Assembly (NCBI GenBank): GCA_016871135.1
Contig: VFZQ01000303.1
Coordinates: 1 to 6,682 of the forward strand
From: Acidobacteriota bacterium
Lineage (GTDB): Bacteria; Acidobacteriota; Terriglobia; Bryobacterales; Bryobacteraceae
DNA: 6,682 nucleotides
Direction of reading: 5' to 3'
Part shown: one piece after another, positions 1 through 5,846 of the stretch
Numbering within the stretch: position 1 is the stretch's first letter
Layout of the letters: every line of letters begins with the position of its first letter
Translations under genes and position numbers: made by a program
Notes under the pieces: generated by a model
Told to the model about the DNA's origin: nothing
The model's input: only the letters and a program-made list of their open reading frames with translations
The model's database searches: none

Positions 1-1844
1 GACAGCCGTGCTTTCAAACCGCTCTTCAATCGCTCTTGTTGCAGCTTTGCCACCGCGCCCGCATCGGGTGTGATCACCGGCTTAGCGAAGGTCCCTCGCA
101 CAAGCGAAGGCATCATCAACTCGCCGGACGGACTTGCTATAGCGGCGGCCAATAGGTTGCCGACGGCGGTCTTGGCGAGTTCCGCGCTCAACTGTTTGTT
201 CATCGTTGTCAATAACCGCAGATCGAGCGATTGATCGATCAGGTTCATTCTGCCGCTGAACTTCGCCGCGGCCCGGTCGAGTTCCAGCGCGATCTCGTCT
301 GTCGTCGCTATACCCTGTGCGAAGTTCAACGTTCCTCGGACAGCGACAAACGGAGTCGACCCGTCCTTCATCAACCCGCCCAGCGCGCCGATCAGGTTCA
401 CCGGGTTGATCTTGCCCTTCTCGATCGCCAGCGCCAAAGTGCCATCGAGCGATTTCAGCAGGTCCGGGCCGGGTGCGAATCGAATATCGGCATCGGCCGT
501 GATTGGTCCCGAAACTGCCTTGGTAAGCGTATGCAATTCGACGCGCTCGAATCGGCCCTTGAAGGCGACCGCGCCGTCCTGCACGGTGAGCGCGCCTGTC
601 ATCATGCCGCCATTCACGTTCGCCGTCACTGGTTCGAACTTCATCATGCCGCCTTGCATTCCCACCCCCGACTTCACATTCTCGAGAACCTGCGCGTCAA
701 CGACGACGCGGCCGATCGACACATTCCCCGCCACGCGCGTCGTTGACGGCCCAGGCTTTGCCGTGTACCATTGGCGCATCTCGGCGGCGGAGAGCTTGTC
801 GGCGTTTAAATCGATCGTCACTTTGTTGCCTCGCGCTTGCACGGAACCTTCGATGTGCGACTCGCCGATCATTGCGCTCAGCTTGTCTATCGAAACCGCC
901 ATGTCGTCGTTGATGCGCGCGCGGAAGCTGACGACGCCCTTTGCATTGATGCCGCCGAGACCGTACGCCTTAGCTAGCGCGGCGAGATCTTCGATCCGCG
1001 CGCTCGGCGCGTCGATGTTGATGTCGGCGGCAAAATCGTTCATGTAGTTCTTGACGACACCCGATGCAGTGACCTTGGTGGGCCCGGCGGTTAGTGAGAA
1101 CGGCGCGGCGGAGATTCGATCGGGCGTGATCGAGAGTGCGGCTGCGGAAATTCGTAACGGTTCATGCAGGCCGCCACCCGCGATTTCGAAGTTCGTCAAT
1201 TTCGCGCCGCCGCTGAGCGCACCATCTCGAATTTTCAAATCCGCGGAGATAGTTCCATCGATCTTTGCGCCGCCCGCCCCATCGCGCGGCGCAACCGAGG
1301 TGTTCGGAATGCGCACCGACGTTTCGTCTGGCGTGCGGGCAAACTCCACGGTCAAAGGGTCGCGGAGTTCGACGCCGCCGAACTTCGGCATTCGCCAAAT
1401 CGCGCGGCCGGCGCTCCCGCCCATGACCGTGGCATCGATATGTTCGTAGCGCTGACCAGAAACGACCACGGTGCCGTCAACGATTTTGAATTCTTTGAAA
1501 ACGACGCCGCTTTGCGTTCGGCCAAGTTCGCCAGCCCGATGCTCATACACGGGTCGTACGACATCGAGGCCATCGATCTCGACATCGCCGCTCAACAGCG
1601 GCAGAAAACGCGAGCGAACGCTCACGTACTCGGCGGTGAGAACGCCTTCAACCTTCAAGCCGTCGATGCGCAGCGAGAGCGGAAACAACCGTAATGCGAT
1701 CCCCTTGAACTCGACTCGCTTGCCCGTAGCCGCAGTCAACCGCTGCGTCAGGATTGGGCGGAATCGCTCGGCGGAAACGAGATACGGCAGCAGCAACAAC
1801 ACCGCCGTCAACACTCCGGCAACAATCAGAATTCGGCGCGCCAT
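1..1844 (-). CDS. AsmA-like family envelope protein (3' end outside window)
   Basis: Reading the reverse strand from an ATG at 1844 gives an uninterrupted frame of 614 codons that runs off the left edge. The N-terminus is MARRILIVAG followed by a hydrophobic stretch (residues about 5-24), a single membrane anchor. Then comes the typical AsmA opening: 'ERFRPILTQRLTAATGKRVE', then 'LRLFPLSLRIDGLKVEG', then a 'PLLSGDVEIDGLDVVRPVY' block. The middle is repetitive beta-rich sequence. From about residue 455 an AsmA C-terminal-type region appears (SLDGTLALAIEKGKINPVNL), ending near the edge with 'RGTFAKPVITPDAGAVAKL', so few residues are probably missing. AsmA-like proteins are inner-membrane anchored and reach into the periplasm; relatives influence outer-membrane assembly or lipid transport. 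An in-frame TAG lies upstream of the ATG with no other start between, which fixes the start. No clear ribosome binding site. The exact role is unknown; family assignment is fairly secure. Confidence 0.88.
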   Translation of the reverse strand, partial: MARRILIVAGVLTAVLLLLPYLVSAERFRPILTQRLTAATGKRVEFKGIALRLFPLSLRIDGLKVEGVLTAEYVSVRSRFLPLLSGDVEIDGLDVVRPVYEHRAGELGRTQSGVVFKEFKIVDGTVVVSGQRYEHIDATVMGGSAGRAIWRMPKFGGVELRDPLTVEFARTPDETSVRIPNTSVAPRDGAGGAKIDGTISADLKIRDGALSGGAKLTNFEIAGGGLHEPLRISAAALSITPDRISAAPFSLTAGPTKVTASGVVKNYMNDFAADINIDAPSARIEDLAALAKAYGLGGINAKGVVSFRARINDDMAVSIDKLSAMIGESHIEGSVQARGNKVTIDLNADKLSAAEMRQWYTAKPGPSTTRVAGNVSIGRVVVDAQVLENVKSGVGMQGGMMKFEPVTANVNGGMMTGALTVQDGAVAFKGRFERVELHTLTKAVSGPITADADIRFAPGPDLLKSLDGTLALAIEKGKINPVNLIGALGGLMKDGSTPFVAVRGTLNFAQGIATTDEIALELDRAAAKFSGRMNLIDQSLDLRLLTTMNKQLSAELAKTAVGNLLAAAIASPSGELMMPSLVRGTFAKPVITPDAGAVAKLQQERLKSGLKARL

Positions 1845-1882
1845 GGTTTCATCGTATCCCGCGATGTGGTATTCAATCTGGC
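1845..1882. promoter_or_regulatory. Divergent 38-bp intergenic gap
   Basis: This is the only non-coding DNA between the reverse AsmA-like gene and the forward metallohydrolase gene, so promoter elements for each must lie here or inside the other gene's 5' end. Both start codons lack a convincing Shine-Dalgarno sequence. Weak -10-like hexamers exist: TATTCA at 1870-1875 on the forward strand and TACGAT (1856 down to 1851) on the reverse strand. Each would start transcription almost at the start codon, giving leaderless messages. No good -35 partner was seen for either, so this is only a suggestion. Confidence 0.3.
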
Positions 1883-4093
1883 ATGACTACGTTGCGCTTG
1901 TGTATTATCATCAGCAGCCTTTCGATTTACGCCGAGGACCTGCCGGTCGTCTCGCAAGTAGAGTTTCAACCGCTCGCCGCGCAGGTTGGGCGTGTGGTGC
2001 AGGCGTTTGAACTGATCGGCGAACCGCTGCAGGCGGCCGATGGCGATGCGCTGAAAAAGATCGCCGCGATGCCGAACGGAGGCAAGGCACAGGTCGAGGA
2101 GATGCAGAGAATTCTCGACAAATACGCGCTGGTGGGCATCGATATCAATCCAGAGAGCCGCGTCAAGGTGCAACAAGGAAACGCTCCCGCAAGATTGATG
2201 GAACAGGGCTGGCGAGCGTTTCTCGTGAAAGTCCACAACCAAGCGGGCATCACGGCCGTGCTTGCCATCGACAGTCCGAACGCGGGCCAATTGGCCAATT
2301 CCGCCGCCGGCGCGGTCGGCCGCCGGTGGATCGACATCGCCATGTTCAACAAGCAGCCGTTGAAGCCGCATTTATCAGGACTTGAATTGGAATACCGGAT
2401 CGTGCAGATCTACTCGAAGGACGCGGGAAAGCGCGAAGCGAAACTTGTTTTCGACGCGGGGCAGGGATCGCAGGATCTCGGGTTTCGCAGCGAGGTCGAT
2501 ATTCTCTTCACGGCTTCGCCGGCGGCCAAGGTGACGTTCCGAGTCAAAGACACCGACGGCAAGCCGACGACCGCGTCATTTCTGATTCGCGACGAGATGC
2601 GGCGTGTCTATCCTTCGCAGACCAAGCGCCTTGCCGGTGACTTCTTCTTTCACCCGCAGGTCTATCGCGCAGACGGCGAGCACGTGATGCTGCCGCCCGG
2701 CTCATACACCATCGAGTACGGCCGCGGGCCGGAGTACCGCTCCAAGTCGGCGAAACTGGCCGTGACCCGCACGTCCGGGCAGGAGTTCCGCGTGCAACTC
2801 GAACGCTGGATCGACCCGGCCAAAATGGGCTGGTATTCCGGCGATCATCACATCCACGCGGCTGGATGCGCGCATTACGAGCGCCCGACCGAAGGCGTTT
2901 ATCCGCAGGACATGATGCGGCATGTGCTGGGCGAAGATCTGAAGATCGGATCGGTGTTGACGTGGGGTCCGGGATGGTATTTCCAAAAGACGTTCTTCGA
3001 AGGCAAGGACAACGCCGTATCGACAGCCGACAACAAAATTCGTTACGACGTCGAGGTGAGCGGGCACCCGTCAAGTCACACGGGACACCTGATTTTACTA
3101 GGTCTCAAGGAACAGGACTATCCCGGCACGCAACGAATTGAGGATTGGCCCACGTGGGGTATCCCCATTTTGCGATGGGGTAAGAAGCAGGGCGCGATCA
3201 CCGGCTACGCACACTCGGGTTGGGGGTTGACGATTCAGGATACGAAGATCCCGTCGAAGGAGTTACCGCCATTCGACGGCATCGGAGCGAATGAGTACGT
3301 CGTCAGCGTAACGCACGGTGTCACCGATTTTATTTCGACAGTCGACACGCCATATCACTGGGAATTGAACGCGTGGTACCACACGCTGAACGCTGGATAC
3401 AAGGCGCGAATTAGCGGCGAGACGGATTTTCCTTGCATCTATGGCGAAAAGGTGGGGCTCGGCCGTAGTTATGTGCGACAGCCAAAACTCGACTACGGCG
3501 ACTGGGCCGTTGGTATTCGCGAAGGGCGCAACTACGTTTCCGACGGAAAAAGCCATCTAATCGACTTCAGGGCGAACGGCGTCGAGATGGGCAGCGGGGA
3601 GTCGACGATCAAGCTGGCGGGAGCGTCTACCGTGAAGGTTACGGTGAAGACGGCTGCTCTGCTCGGCGAAAGACCTGACGAGGCTATCCGCGGCAAACGA
3701 TTCGATCAGAAGCCGTATTGGGATTTGGAGCGCGCGCGCATCGGCAACGGCCGCAAGGTGCCGGTAGAGGTGCTGCTGAACGGGCGTGTTGTTGCAACTA
3801 AGGAAATCGACGCGGATGGGACACTGCGCGACCTTAGTTTCGACGTCGCGGTCGACAGCAGTGCGTGGCTCGCGATTCGGATTCCACTTTCTTCACATAC
3901 GAATCCAATTTGGCTGAATGTTGCCGATAAGCCCATTCGAGTGAAAGAGTCCATCGAATGGTGCGTGAAGGCCGTCGAGCGTTGCTTCGATCAGAAGATC
4001 GGCCGAATTCGCTTGACCGAGCGTGGCGAGATGAAACAGGCCTATGATTTTGCGAAAGCGGAGTATCAACGGCTGTTGCGAGAGGCGAGATAG
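1883..4093 (+). CDS. Secreted CehA/McbA-family metallohydrolase
   Basis: A 736-residue protein. The ATG at 1883 gives a signal peptide (MTTLRLCIIISSLSIYA, likely cut before EDL). The frame stays open back to a TTG at 1754, but that extension is uncharged-peptide-free, reads through the divergent gene's 5' end and destroys the signal peptide, so it is rejected. Residues about 20-210 are unassigned. Residues about 210-300 look like an Ig-like carrier domain (VTFRVKDTDGKP, then PPGSYTIEYGRGPEY). The hydrolase domain begins at 'GWYSGDHHIHAAGC' with D321, H323 and H325 forming the HxH metal motif. Further candidate ligands are H399 and H402 (SSHTGH), H444 (GYAHSGWG) and D515 (ETDFPC). This pattern is that of the PHP-like CehA/McbA metallohydrolases, named for carbaryl hydrolase; the natural substrate of such acidobacterial members is unknown to me. 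It probably acts outside the cytoplasm. Its stop directly abuts the next gene, suggesting an operon. Confidence 0.85.
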   Translation: MTTLRLCIIISSLSIYAEDLPVVSQVEFQPLAAQVGRVVQAFELIGEPLQAADGDALKKIAAMPNGGKAQVEEMQRILDKYALVGIDINPESRVKVQQGNAPARLMEQGWRAFLVKVHNQAGITAVLAIDSPNAGQLANSAAGAVGRRWIDIAMFNKQPLKPHLSGLELEYRIVQIYSKDAGKREAKLVFDAGQGSQDLGFRSEVDILFTASPAAKVTFRVKDTDGKPTTASFLIRDEMRRVYPSQTKRLAGDFFFHPQVYRADGEHVMLPPGSYTIEYGRGPEYRSKSAKLAVTRTSGQEFRVQLERWIDPAKMGWYSGDHHIHAAGCAHYERPTEGVYPQDMMRHVLGEDLKIGSVLTWGPGWYFQKTFFEGKDNAVSTADNKIRYDVEVSGHPSSHTGHLILLGLKEQDYPGTQRIEDWPTWGIPILRWGKKQGAITGYAHSGWGLTIQDTKIPSKELPPFDGIGANEYVVSVTHGVTDFISTVDTPYHWELNAWYHTLNAGYKARISGETDFPCIYGEKVGLGRSYVRQPKLDYGDWAVGIREGRNYVSDGKSHLIDFRANGVEMGSGESTIKLAGASTVKVTVKTAALLGERPDEAIRGKRFDQKPYWDLERARIGNGRKVPVEVLLNGRVVATKEIDADGTLRDLSFDVAVDSSAWLAIRIPLSSHTNPIWLNVADKPIRVKESIEWCVKAVERCFDQKIGRIRLTERGEMKQAYDFAKAEYQRLLREAR

Positions 4094-4372
4094 ATGGTCT
4101 ATCGAGGAGTGATCGCGCGGATTGCTGTGCTGGAAGGTGCGGCAATTGTCGGCGAGGAATTGCGATTCATTCCCTTGCAGCGTGAGGAGTCGATGATGGC
4201 GCCGGGCAAGCTGCGGTTGCGGGTCACTCGAAGCAAGGCCGGGATTGCAGAGCCTGAAATGCGTGAGCGGCAGTTGGATGAGTTCGACCGTCAGGTGGTC
4301 GCCGCAATGGCCACGGGACATGACGACCGCTGGTTATACGGATGTTCGGATATCTCCGGACGGCAGCCGTAG
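4094..4372 (+). CDS. Small protein of unknown function, first of a tandem paralogous pair
   Basis: A 92-residue protein that I do not recognise. The ATG follows the upstream gene's TAG with no base between, and an AGAGG at 4081-4085 sits 8 bases ahead, so translation is probably coupled to the metallohydrolase. No signal peptide or membrane segment is seen, so it is likely cytoplasmic. Distinct blocks are YRGVIARI (3-10), ELRFIPL (22-28), LRLRVTRSK (40-48) and a C-terminal TGHDDRWLYGCSD (74-86). The same blocks recur in order in the next gene, which shows that both are real and related. Alternating short hydrophobic strands suggest a small beta-barrel fold (OB- or SH3-like), but that is inference. 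The region around residues 49-60 is less conserved and has lost the DEW motif of its partner. Confidence 0.75.
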   Translation: MVYRGVIARIAVLEGAAIVGEELRFIPLQREESMMAPGKLRLRVTRSKAGIAEPEMRERQLDEFDRQVVAAMATGHDDRWLYGCSDISGRQP

Positions 4373-4373
4373 C

Positions 4374-4377
4374 GGAG
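4374..4377 (+). promoter_or_regulatory. Ribosome binding site that sets the GTG start at 4386
   Basis: GGAG lies 8 bases before GTG at 4386. An ATG at 4384 in the same spot is out of frame and hits TGA at once, so GTG is the usable start. The choice is confirmed by alignment: starting here makes the N-terminus (M-I-I-R-G-V) match that of the upstream paralogue (M-V-Y-R-G-V) residue for residue. Confidence 0.65.
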
Positions 4378-4385
4378 TTACGAAT

Positions 4386-4655
4386 GTGATTATTCGGGGT
4401 GTCGTGGCGCGAGTGTGGACGCAAGGGGTGAAGGCAGAGGCGCTCCGTTTCATTCCGCTGGAGCAGGAAGACAAGCCTCTGCGGAAGGGGGGCCGACGGC
4501 TTCGAATTACGAAAGCGAAGGAAAACGGCAAGAAGCCGGATCTCGACGAGTGGGATCTGAAACCGTTCGCCGGACGAACGGTGGCTCTTGATATAACGGG
4601 ATACGACGAACAATGGGTATACGGCTGCGTCGATGTCGCGAGGTATCAGCTTTAG
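4386..4655 (+). CDS. Small protein of unknown function, second of the tandem paralogous pair
   Basis: An 89-residue protein with a GTG start, 13 bp after the previous stop. The frame is open back to 4245, but the extra upstream residues overlap the previous gene and have no counterpart in the paralogue, so they are left out. Hand alignment with the upstream protein, with one 3-residue gap near residue 14, gives 35 identities over 89 columns (about 39%). Shared blocks are RGVVAR (4-9), LRFIPL (20-25), RRLRITKAK (37-45), and TGYDEQWVYGCVD (71-83). It also has PDLDEWDLKPFAGR (51-64). The single cysteine (C81) is conserved in both copies (C84 in the first). There is no export signal. Function unknown; it is a probable soluble partner or regulator encoded with the exported metallohydrolase. 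Different surface residues in the two copies would fit a heteromer or two ligand specificities, which is inference. Confidence 0.75.
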   Translation: MIIRGVVARVWTQGVKAEALRFIPLEQEDKPLRKGGRRLRITKAKENGKKPDLDEWDLKPFAGRTVALDITGYDEQWVYGCVDVARYQL

Positions 4656-4669
4656 GCCAGATACTTTTT
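4641..4669 (+). terminator. Weak possible intrinsic terminator after the small-protein pair
   Basis: AGGTATC at 4641-4647 can pair with GATACTT at 4660-4666, a 7-bp stem with one G-U pair and a 12-base loop. Five T's follow from 4665, two of them used in the stem. The stop codon of the upstream gene lies in the loop. The stem is AT-rich and the T run short, so it may terminate only partly. Its position, exactly between the operon end and a candidate promoter, is what makes it worth recording. Confidence 0.3.
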
Positions 4670-4698
4670 GGAACTTCGGCGCCGCGGCCCGGATAACC
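4670..4698 (+). promoter_or_regulatory. Candidate ECF-type promoter for the sigma factor operon
   Basis: GGAACTT at 4670-4676 matches the -35 consensus of RpoE-like ECF sigma factors exactly. After a 16-bp GC-rich spacer comes ATAACC (4693-4698), a plausible but unproven -10. Transcription would begin within about 10 bases of the sigma gene's ATG at 4711, which also lacks a clear Shine-Dalgarno sequence. ECF sigma genes commonly transcribe themselves, so autoregulation is the natural reading. I saw no other intergenic copy of GGAACTT in the window. Confidence 0.45.
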
Positions 4699-4710
4699 TA
4701 GTAGCAGCGA

Positions 4711-5289
4711 ATGAAGCTACGGACCGCCGATATCGAAGACGCGAGCGACGAAAGCCTGTTGGACCGTTTGGCGCGGGGCGATGAGGACGCATTCCTAGCG
4801 ATCTATCGGCGCCGGCAAAAGTCGGTTTATCGCTATTCGCTCCACATGGCTGGCGATGAAGAAGTGGCGGCGGATGTCGTGCAGGAGACGTTTATCGCTT
4901 TGCTACGTGAAGCCGGCCGATTGGACCCGGCGCTTGGCACGGTGCAGGCGTGGCTGTTCGCCGTGGCGCGGAAGCAGGTGCTTCGCGCGTTGACGGCGAG
5001 GCGACGATATCTCTCCCTGGAGGAAGACTCCTCGGATGAGCCCTTGGCTGAGGGTTGCGTGTTGGAAGATTTGGAACAGTCGCAGTTGCTCGAAAAACTG
5101 CGCGAGCTGATTCCGACGCTGCCGCCGATTTACCGCGAAGTGTTGGTGCTGTGCGATATGCAGGGTTTGGCGTATGAAGAAGCGGCTTCGATCACCGAAT
5201 GCCCAGTGGGCACGGTGCGTTCGCGGCTTCATCGCGCGCGGGCTCTGTTAGCAGGAAAACTCAAACCGCTTGTGGGACATGCACTATGA
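4711..5289 (+). CDS. ECF-family RNA polymerase sigma factor (RpoE-like)
   Basis: A 192-residue two-domain sigma factor, the usual ECF length. Region 2 covers about residues 14-95: DESLLDRLARGDEDAFLAIY, the core-binding DVVQETFIALLR (55-66), and the WLFAVARKQVLR segment (81-92). An acidic linker (about 103-122) follows. Region 4 covers about 125-185, with LPPIYREVLVL (137-147) and the helix-turn-helix TECPVGTVRSRLHRARALL (162-180), which reads the -35 element. There is no C-terminal extension. It should direct RNA polymerase to envelope- or stress-related promoters when released from its anti-sigma factor. The stop overlaps the next start as ATGA, so the two are translationally coupled. No clear ribosome binding site precedes its ATG. 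The ECF subgroup cannot be settled by eye. Confidence 0.93.
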   Translation: MKLRTADIEDASDESLLDRLARGDEDAFLAIYRRRQKSVYRYSLHMAGDEEVAADVVQETFIALLREAGRLDPALGTVQAWLFAVARKQVLRALTARRRYLSLEEDSSDEPLAEGCVLEDLEQSQLLEKLRELIPTLPPIYREVLVLCDMQGLAYEEAASITECPVGTVRSRLHRARALLAGKLKPLVGHAL

Positions 5290-5834
5290 CTCTCGACGAA
5301 CACCGAAAATTGAGCGTACTGATCGAAAAGATCGGCCGGACCGATGACCTCTCGGCTCCACCGCGCGTCGAAGCGGCGTTGCTCGGCGAACTACGGCGGC
5401 GAAGACAGCGGTCGGTTGCACTCCGTGTCGCGGTGCCCTTGGCGCTGGCTGCGGTTTTGCTGGTCGGCCTGCTCGTCGCGCCGAAGCCCCTTGAACAGGC
5501 GCCACACACTGCACCGATCGCTGAGGCGCCTGCGCCATCCATCCCCGTAGATGAAGCGCCGCCCGCTGTATTGAAGACTCGCGTGGTTCGAGCCCGCCGC
5601 ACGGCGCCGCACGTGCATATGGCCGATACCGGCTTCCTGCCGGTCGGAGCCTGGCAACTCGCCGAGCCGATCGAACGCGGCAGCATCATGCGCGTTAAGC
5701 TCCCGCGCTCCGCAATGAACGATTTCGGATTCCCCGTCAGCATGGAGCGCTGGCACGAACAGATTCCGGCCGACGTCATGTTGGCTGAGGACGGCAGCGT
5801 CCGTGCTGTCCGATTCATTTCCCCAATGCAATAG
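5286..5834 (+). CDS. Putative zinc-free membrane anti-sigma factor
   Basis: A 182-residue single-pass membrane protein overlapping the sigma gene by 4 bases (ATGA). A weak GGGA lies 8 bases before the start. The frame extends upstream to 5199 inside the sigma gene, which is rejected. Residues 1-43 are a charged, helical cytoplasmic part (MTLDEHRKLSVLIEKIG, ending in RRRRQR). Residues about 44-65 form the membrane helix (SVALRVAVPLALAAVLLVGL). A proline/alanine-rich linker follows (about 67-97). The C-terminal domain (about 112-182) has the features FLPVGAW, ERGSIMRVKLPRSAM, FGFPV and IPADVMLAEDGSVRAVRF. The protein has no cysteine at all, so the HxxxCxxC zinc anti-sigma motif is absent. Its role as anti-sigma is inferred from position, topology and size; the extracytoplasmic domain could be the sensor. 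Confidence 0.75.
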   Translation: MTLDEHRKLSVLIEKIGRTDDLSAPPRVEAALLGELRRRRQRSVALRVAVPLALAAVLLVGLLVAPKPLEQAPHTAPIAEAPAPSIPVDEAPPAVLKTRVVRARRTAPHVHMADTGFLPVGAWQLAEPIERGSIMRVKLPRSAMNDFGFPVSMERWHEQIPADVMLAEDGSVRAVRFISPMQ

Positions 5835-5840
5835 AAAGGA
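5835..5840 (+). promoter_or_regulatory. Strong ribosome binding site before the secreted protein
   Basis: AAAGGA lies 6 bases upstream of the ATG at 5847. It is the best Shine-Dalgarno match in this part of the window. It suggests that the secreted protein is made in larger amounts than the sigma and anti-sigma proteins, whose starts have weak sites. Confidence 0.6.
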
Positions 5841-5846
5841 ACTACC

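Noticed and set aside
231..1694. Long forward-strand open frames (231-746, 406-1047, 1051-1449, 1164-1694)
   Set aside because: They are shadows of the reverse AsmA-like gene; their translations are arginine-, alanine- and serine-rich with no recognisable motif.
1754..1882. Extended N-terminus of the metallohydrolase from a TTG at 1754
   Set aside because: It overlaps the 5' end of the divergent gene and would bury a good signal peptide that begins at 1883.
2285..2300. Tandem GGCCAATT repeat containing the palindrome AATTGGCCAATT
   Set aside because: It is a short repeat inside a coding region (encoding part of GQLANS) and is likely chance; no further copies were seen.
4245..4385. Extended N-terminus of the second small protein
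   Set aside because: It overlaps the first small gene, has no counterpart in the paralogue, and GTG at 4386 has a better-placed ribosome binding site.
4677..4693. GC-rich palindromes (GGCGCC, CCGCGG) as a terminator
   Set aside because: No T run follows on either strand; they fit better as the spacer of the candidate promoter.
5838..5843. GGAACT before the secreted protein gene as a second ECF promoter
   Set aside because: It overlaps the ribosome binding site and lies 3 bases from the start codon, leaving no room for a -10 element.
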